DNA of 64,000 nt from an uncultured Tenacibaculum sp. (lineage in GTDB: Bacteria > Bacteroidota > Bacteroidia > Flavobacteriales > Flavobacteriaceae): contig CANMIL010000003.1 in the NCBI GenBank assembly GCA_947497895.1, positions 310,001-374,000 of the forward strand. The letters are read 5' to 3'. The position numbers and the translations under genes were made by a program. Position 1 is the first letter of the stretch, and each line of letters begins with the position of its first letter. Positions 59,610-64,000 of the stretch are shown piece after piece. The notes under the pieces are model-generated. The model saw only the letters and a program-made list of their open reading frames with translations, ran no database searches and was not told where the DNA came from.

Positions 59610-62210
59610 TTAAAACTTAAATGTTAGACCTGCTCTAAAAGAAGTTCCATTAAATCCAAATTGATTCACTTCCCAAGGATATCTAAAACGACCTCCAAGA
59701 TTCGTTACTGGATCTCCTTTTGCATCAATTTCATCTGGGAATACGTCAAACAAATTATTCACTTGGGCTCTAAAAGAAATAGCCTTTGAAAAATCGTATG
59801 AAACTGAAAAATCAGTTACTACTTTTCCTGAAAATGTTTGATCTTTTGAAGGATCAGAAGCATGTTGCCATGTTACCTCTCCGAAGTAAGTATTATTTAA
59901 ATTCGCTGTGAAATTTCCAATTTTATAATCTCCACCAAACAAGAACTTCATGTTAGGACGAGCGCTCACAATTCTCGACTGCTCTTTTCTATTGAAAATC
60001 TTATCCTTGTATCCACTTAATTTACTTGGTGTTTCAACTTCACCCTCTAAATTCGTTCTATTTACGTTGAAAGCTAAATTGACACCTAACTTACCAGAGG
60101 CAAAATCGATATTTTTATAACGCATCGTGTAATCAAAACCTTGGGTAATTGTATTTACCGCATTAATGAAGAATTTAATACTAGTTACATTGTTATCATC
60201 TAATATTTGCTGTACAGCGGCATTTGGAACACCATTATCATCTACACCAGTAATTTCACCAGTAAATAGTACTCTATCATCAACACGAACATTGTAATAA
60301 TCTAATGAAATAGTAAAATCACGAGAAGCTTTTACAGTTAATCCTGCCGAAATATTCTTTGATGTTTCAGCAAACAAAGGAGCAACTCCTAAGTCTCTAA
60401 TTACAGGGCTCACGTTATTAAAAGTACCTTGATTAGAAATTGTATTTCCTGACACTAGCGTTTGAACATTACTTAAATATACTTGGTGTAATGATGGCGC
60501 TCTAAACCCAGTACTATAAGAAGCTCTTAACACACCCGCTTCTCCTAATTTATATCTTGAATTAATTTTCCATGAAGTGTTTCCGCCAAAATCTGAATAG
60601 TTTTCATAACGAATAGCTCCTCCAATTAAAAAACGATCAGAAACGTCCCAATCTAAGGTCCCATAGACACCTACATTTGTTCTTGTTTCATTTAATGCAT
60701 TACTAGGCTGTAATCCTGGAAATGATTGTGCTCCACCACCTACGTACGACTCTTCCTGACCTTCTATAACTTCAAAACGTTCTTGACGAGCTTCAACACC
60801 AAGTCCCATACTTACCTCTCCAAAACTTCTGTTTACATCAAAATTTCCAATGATATTACTGAAAGCGTAAGCACCAGCATCGAAACTTGTTGGACTACTT
60901 GCTCCTAAACTAGGGTTAATTGTGTTACCTATGGTATAATCCACTTGATTTCCTCCATAAGTTGCACTTAAATCAGCATTGAATCCTCCTAATAAGAATT
61001 TACCTCCAGCGGTAAATAAAATGTCCTTAATATCAGTTTCAAACGTTGGTTGAAAACCATTATATGTTTCTCCTGGAGGTGTTAACAAACCAAAATCATC
61101 AGTAATCCAATATGGAGGTCTGTATAAAGCAAAACTTTTTCCTTTTCTTAAATTAAATCCACCAAATGCATACAACTTCGTGGTATCATTTAACGGAAAT
61201 TCAGAGTTAATATAAATATCCCCCTTTTTCATTTCAGGTTGTCCAACAATCATTCCTAAAGTTGGATTGTCTTGTGTCCATTGATCATTCACTCCAAACA
61301 AATCATCACGACCCGGTGAACCTGCTCTATTAGTATAATCCTGATAACTGAACCCTAAAGTAGCATTCAAAAAACCTCCATTTCCGAAAGTCATTGTATG
61401 ATTCACATCGGCATCAGCATTGAAACCGTCACCTCTAGAAGTAACTCCCGAATTCAAATTAACCTGAGTAAAGTCGATATCTTTCTTAAGTATAATATTT
61501 ACAACCCCTGCTACAGCGTCAGAACCATATTGAGCAGAAGCTCCATCTCTTAAAATTTCAACTCTTTCAATCGCTGCTGTTGGAATACTTTTCATATCCG
61601 TTCCAACCTCACCTTTACCAGGAGTATCATTTACATAGACCAATGCACTTTGATTTTTCCTTTTACCATTGATTAAAACCAATGTTCTACTCGGTCCTAA
61701 ACCTCTTAAATCAGCTGGATCAAAATGTGCTGTTGCATCAGAAATTGTTTGATTTGTTGAGTTATACGATGGCACTGCAAAGGTCAACATTTGATCAATA
61801 TTCGTTTGACCAGTAGCCTGCAACTCACGAACTCCAACATTATCAATAGGAACAGCCGAATCTAAAATAGTTCTTGGTTTTGATCTGTTCCCTGTAAGAA
61901 CAACTTCATCTAAAACTCCACTATCTTCTTGCATAGAAACCTGAATTGTTGCCGCAGAAGTAACATTTCTCTCAACTGTTTTAAACCCAAGAGAAGAGAA
62001 CACTAAAACCCCTGGCATTTTCTTTAAGGTAATTGAAAACTCCCCTTGATCATTCGTGTTTACCCCATTAGTTGTGCCTTTTTCTACAACATTTATAAAA
62101 GGTAATGGCTCATTGTTTTCATCGAGCACTTTTCCTTTAACTACTTGACCATAAGCAAATGTGCAACACATTAAAACTAAGGCAGTAATTAGTTTGGTTA
62201 ATTGTTTCAT
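59610..62210 (-). CDS. TonB-dependent receptor, ligand unknown
   Basis: An 866-residue outer-membrane receptor. The signal peptide ends FAYGQ, then a carboxypeptidase-D-like domain (KGKVLDENNEPLPFINVVEKG, about 24-100), the TonB box/linker around DEVVLTGNRS, a plug with RTLVLINGKRKNQS and IERVEILRDGASAQYGSDAVAGVVNII, and the barrel ending GLTFKF. The motif GDGASAQYGSDA-like plug end is common to receptors for diverse ligands. No SusD partner is adjacent, and no riboswitch is visible, so the ligand is unknown. A 12-bp palindrome (62253-62264) lies upstream. Confidence 0.95.
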   Translation of the reverse strand: MKQLTKLITALVLMCCTFAYGQVVKGKVLDENNEPLPFINVVEKGTTNGVNTNDQGEFSITLKKMPGVLVFSSLGFKTVERNVTSAATIQVSMQEDSGVLDEVVLTGNRSKPRTILDSAVPIDNVGVRELQATGQTNIDQMLTFAVPSYNSTNQTISDATAHFDPADLRGLGPSRTLVLINGKRKNQSALVYVNDTPGKGEVGTDMKSIPTAAIERVEILRDGASAQYGSDAVAGVVNIILKKDIDFTQVNLNSGVTSRGDGFNADADVNHTMTFGNGGFLNATLGFSYQDYTNRAGSPGRDDLFGVNDQWTQDNPTLGMIVGQPEMKKGDIYINSEFPLNDTTKLYAFGGFNLRKGKSFALYRPPYWITDDFGLLTPPGETYNGFQPTFETDIKDILFTAGGKFLLGGFNADLSATYGGNQVDYTIGNTINPSLGASSPTSFDAGAYAFSNIIGNFDVNRSFGEVSMGLGVEARQERFEVIEGQEESYVGGGAQSFPGLQPSNALNETRTNVGVYGTLDWDVSDRFLIGGAIRYENYSDFGGNTSWKINSRYKLGEAGVLRASYSTGFRAPSLHQVYLSNVQTLVSGNTISNQGTFNNVSPVIRDLGVAPLFAETSKNISAGLTVKASRDFTISLDYYNVRVDDRVLFTGEITGVDDNGVPNAAVQQILDDNNVTSIKFFINAVNTITQGFDYTMRYKNIDFASGKLGVNLAFNVNRTNLEGEVETPSKLSGYKDKIFNRKEQSRIVSARPNMKFLFGGDYKIGNFTANLNNTYFGEVTWQHASDPSKDQTFSGKVVTDFSVSYDFSKAISFRAQVNNLFDVFPDEIDAKGDPVTNLGGRFRYPWEVNQFGFNGTSFRAGLTFKF

Positions 62211-62393
62211 ACGTAATAATTATTTATAAAAGCGTTTATAGATTAAATAGACCTGTAATTACAGATTCATTAATAAAAGACGTAAAATATAAATATATAC
62301 CCTTAAAAAATCACAAAATTTTATTTCTTTTGCATCCTAGATTAGTTTTTTAGGTTTAACCATACTTTAACAACTCAGAATGTCTTATTATTG

Positions 62394-62401
62394 TAGTTTT
62401 G
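62394..62401 (+). promoter_or_regulatory. TAnnTTTG -7 box for the MoxR operon
   Basis: TAGTTTTG lies 33 bp above ATG 62435. A longer frame from TTG 62399 overlaps the box and is rejected. Confidence 0.5.
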
Positions 62402-62434
62402 TTAAACAAAAAAGCTAACATAATTCGAAATTAT

Positions 62435-63424
62435 ATGGATGTAGATGTAAGAGCAATCAATGAGAAAATAGAGCAAGAGAGCGCCTTTGTCGATTTATTA
62501 ACTACCGAAATGAATAAGGTAATTGTAGGTCAAAAATATATGATTGAACGATTACTAATTGGTTTGTTAGGAAATGGACATATTTTACTAGAAGGTGTTC
62601 CAGGACTTGCAAAAACTTTAGCAATTAATACTCTTTCCAAAGCAGTTCAAGGTAGTTTTAGTCGTGTTCAATTTACTCCAGATTTGCTTCCAGCCGATGT
62701 TGTTGGAACTATGATATATAATATAAAGGAGAATGACTTTTCAATCAAAAAAGGACCAATTTTTGCCAATTTCGTTTTAGCGGATGAGATTAACAGGGCA
62801 CCTGCAAAAGTACAGTCGGCATTACTAGAAGCAATGCAAGAAAGACAAATTACCATTGGTGATGAAACGTTTAAACTTGATGAACCTTTCTTAGTAATGG
62901 CTACTCAAAACCCTGTAGAGCAAGAAGGAACTTATCCACTACCTGAAGCTCAGGTTGACCGTTTTATGCTAAAAACAGTAATTGACTATCCTAAAATTCA
63001 GGATGAGCAATTAATTTTACGTCAAAATTTGAACGGTAGTTTTGGAAAAGTAAATCCAGTTGTTTCTATAGAACAAATTATTCGTGCCAGAAATGCCGTT
63101 AGTGAAGTATATATGGATGAGAAAATTGAAAAGTACATCCTTGATATTATTTTCGCTACACGTTATCCTGAAAAATATAATTTAGAAAAATTACAACCAT
63201 TAATCAATTTCGGATCATCACCTCGTGGTAGTATTGCTTTAGCGAAAGCTGCTAAATGTTATGCTTTTATCAAAAGAAGAGGTTATGTTATTCCAGAAGA
63301 TGTAAGAGCAATTGTATATGATGTTTTAAGACACAGAATCGGAATTACCTATGAAGCTGAGGCTGAAAACATATCTTCAATAGATATCATCAATTCTATT
63401 ATTAACGAAGTACAAGTACCTTAA
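62435..63424 (+). CDS. MoxR-family AAA+ ATPase
   Basis: A 329-residue MoxR ATPase. Walker A is GVPGLAKT (54-61), Walker B FVLADEINRA near 115, sensor 1 VMATQNPVEQEGTYPLPEAQ and the following arginine motif ALDR-like QVDRFMLK. MoxR proteins help assemble or activate metal- or stress-related complexes, often together with a DUF58 protein and VWA-domain proteins (Bat operon). Exactly that arrangement follows. Start ATG 62435 (MDVDVRAINEKIEQE); the alternative upstream start lies in the promoter. Confidence 0.94.
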   Translation: MDVDVRAINEKIEQESAFVDLLTTEMNKVIVGQKYMIERLLIGLLGNGHILLEGVPGLAKTLAINTLSKAVQGSFSRVQFTPDLLPADVVGTMIYNIKENDFSIKKGPIFANFVLADEINRAPAKVQSALLEAMQERQITIGDETFKLDEPFLVMATQNPVEQEGTYPLPEAQVDRFMLKTVIDYPKIQDEQLILRQNLNGSFGKVNPVVSIEQIIRARNAVSEVYMDEKIEKYILDIIFATRYPEKYNLEKLQPLINFGSSPRGSIALAKAAKCYAFIKRRGYVIPEDVRAIVYDVLRHRIGITYEAEAENISSIDIINSIINEVQVP

Positions 63425-63499
63425 AAATATAACCAAGGAAAACCAACCATACTCTACAAACAGAAAAATTAAACCCCCTATAAATTAATCTAGTTAGAG

Positions 63500-63829
63500 A
63501 TGACTTACAAATTAACAACGTACAAAACATTAACAGGAACAAAGAGAATTTTAGAGCTACAAAAAAGAAAAAGAACTGAAGCTGTTATCTATCAAAACGA
63601 AGAACCCTCATATTACGTAGATTGTTTTGATTTACAAACGGAATCAAATGTTATCATGAATAGCTTAGTACTTGGACAAAAAAGAAGTATTAGTAACGTG
63701 ATAAAGGAGATAGCTCAAAAGAACAATGTTAACATATCAGTGAAAGAGGCACCATTACTTTCAATTGAAAAATCATTTGAATTAAAAGAAGTTGAACTTC
63801 CGCCTTTACCTGAAAATTGGTTAAACTAG
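63500..63829 (+). CDS. Small hypothetical protein between MoxR and DUF58
   Basis: A 109-residue protein starting MTYKLTTYKTLTGTKRILEL. The middle has a basic helix-like stretch (QKRKRTEAVIYQNEE) and a conserved-looking VDCFDLQTESNVIMNSLVLGQ segment; the end is a proline-rich VELPPLPENW tail. No signal peptide, metal site or known motif is seen. It is 75 bp after moxR and 3 bp before the DUF58 gene, so it is probably part of the Bat operon. The family is unknown to me. Confidence 0.75.
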   Translation: MTYKLTTYKTLTGTKRILELQKRKRTEAVIYQNEEPSYYVDCFDLQTESNVIMNSLVLGQKRSISNVIKEIAQKNNVNISVKEAPLLSIEKSFELKEVELPPLPENWLN

Positions 63830-63832
63830 TGC

Positions 63833-64000
63833 ATGGACACAAAAGAATTATTAAAAAAAGTTCGCAAAATTGAAATTAAGACACGTAGGCTGTCTAATCA
63901 TATATTCGGAGGAGAATACCACTCGACCTTTAAAGGTCGTGGTATGACCTTCTCTGAAGTACGTCAATATCAATATGGCGATGATATTCGCGCAATTGAC
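63833..64000 (+). CDS. DUF58 protein, N-terminal part (cut by window edge)
   Basis: The frame opens with ATG 63833 (MDTKELLKKVRKIEIKTRRL), 3 bp after the small gene, and runs off the right edge after 56 residues. GEYHSTFKGRGMTFSEVRQYQYGDDIRAID is the recognisable start of the DUF58 (MoxR-partner) protein. With the MoxR gene it indicates the aerotolerance-type Bat operon; the rest, including VWA proteins, would lie beyond the window. Confidence 0.9.
   Translation, partial: MDTKELLKKVRKIEIKTRRLSNHIFGGEYHSTFKGRGMTFSEVRQYQYGDDIRAID

Noticed and set aside
1..64000. tRNA, rRNA, insertion sequences, phage or attachment sites
   Set aside because: None could be recognised by reading either strand; tRNA genes would need a covariance search to exclude fully.

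Overview
This is an AT-rich chromosomal window from a member of the Bacteroidota, most likely a marine Flavobacteriaceae of the Tenacibaculum/Polaribacter kind. That rests on several traits: promoter -7 boxes of the TAnnTTTG type before many genes, TonB-dependent receptors with an N-terminal carboxypeptidase-D-like domain, a secreted protein with a type IX secretion (T9SS) C-terminal sorting domain, ribosomal protein L21 with a long C-terminal extension, a PlsC-GNAT ornithine-lipid synthase fusion, and the MoxR-DUF58 (Bat) gene order. The genus is an inference. I see no rRNA, tRNA, CRISPR array, phage or intact insertion sequence. Most of the window is ordinary core genome with some accessory pieces.

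Layout. 1-675: a cut-off membrane protein and a small protein with an MreB/actin-like motif. 0.9-4.7 kb (minus): a three-gene acyl-CoA (probably propionyl-CoA) carboxylase, with a dispersed-repeat-like block inside the operon. 4.86-7.5 kb: a TPP riboswitch directly upstream of a TonB-dependent receptor, hence a probable thiamine or thiamine-precursor importer. 8.5-14.7 kb: a 2074-residue secreted protein carrying two nuclease domains and four near-identical lamin-tail repeats. 14.9-24.9 kb: BI-1 protein, SufS, serine hydrolase, SdpI-like protein, SCO protein, RseP, DNA polymerase IV and a LytS/LytTR two-component pair. 25-31 kb: a candidate small RNA, rplU-rpmA, an active/inactive M16 peptidase pair, an EamA transporter and a Cys-rich HMA lipoprotein. 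31.4-37.9 kb: OlsF-like acyltransferase, aspartate kinase, GNAT, FBPase, SOD and a JmjC-like protein.

38-47 kb is a biotin region on the minus strand: bioF - DUF2007 - bioD - GIY-YIG - bioA, then two plus-strand genes (Coa1-like, unknown 625-residue protein), then a ketosynthase and bioB. No bioC, bioH, bioG or bioW is visible, so the pimeloyl source is not in the window. 47.1-49.5 kb (plus) is a compact module: CPVC thioredoxin-like protein, a MarR regulator with a C-terminal Cys cluster, an AAA+ ATPase and YggS. A perfect 19-bp palindrome overlaps the first promoter and a degenerate copy sits at the regulator's own promoter. This is the best candidate in the window for a little-described regulated system.

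49.5-64 kb: NhaC antiporter, YdjM-like membrane protein, a Met/Cys PLP lyase divergent from an Lrp regulator, retropepsin-like protease, TatD, Ogt, a 780-bp hairpin-rich region with two mini-ORFs, a PD40 protein, TadA, LpxH, a small membrane protein, a second TonB receptor, and the start of a MoxR-DUF58 operon that runs off the end.

In several places the TAnnTTTG box lies inside the longest possible reading frame and so decides the start codon. Some transcripts, such as bioF and the gene at 51102, are predicted to be leaderless or nearly so.
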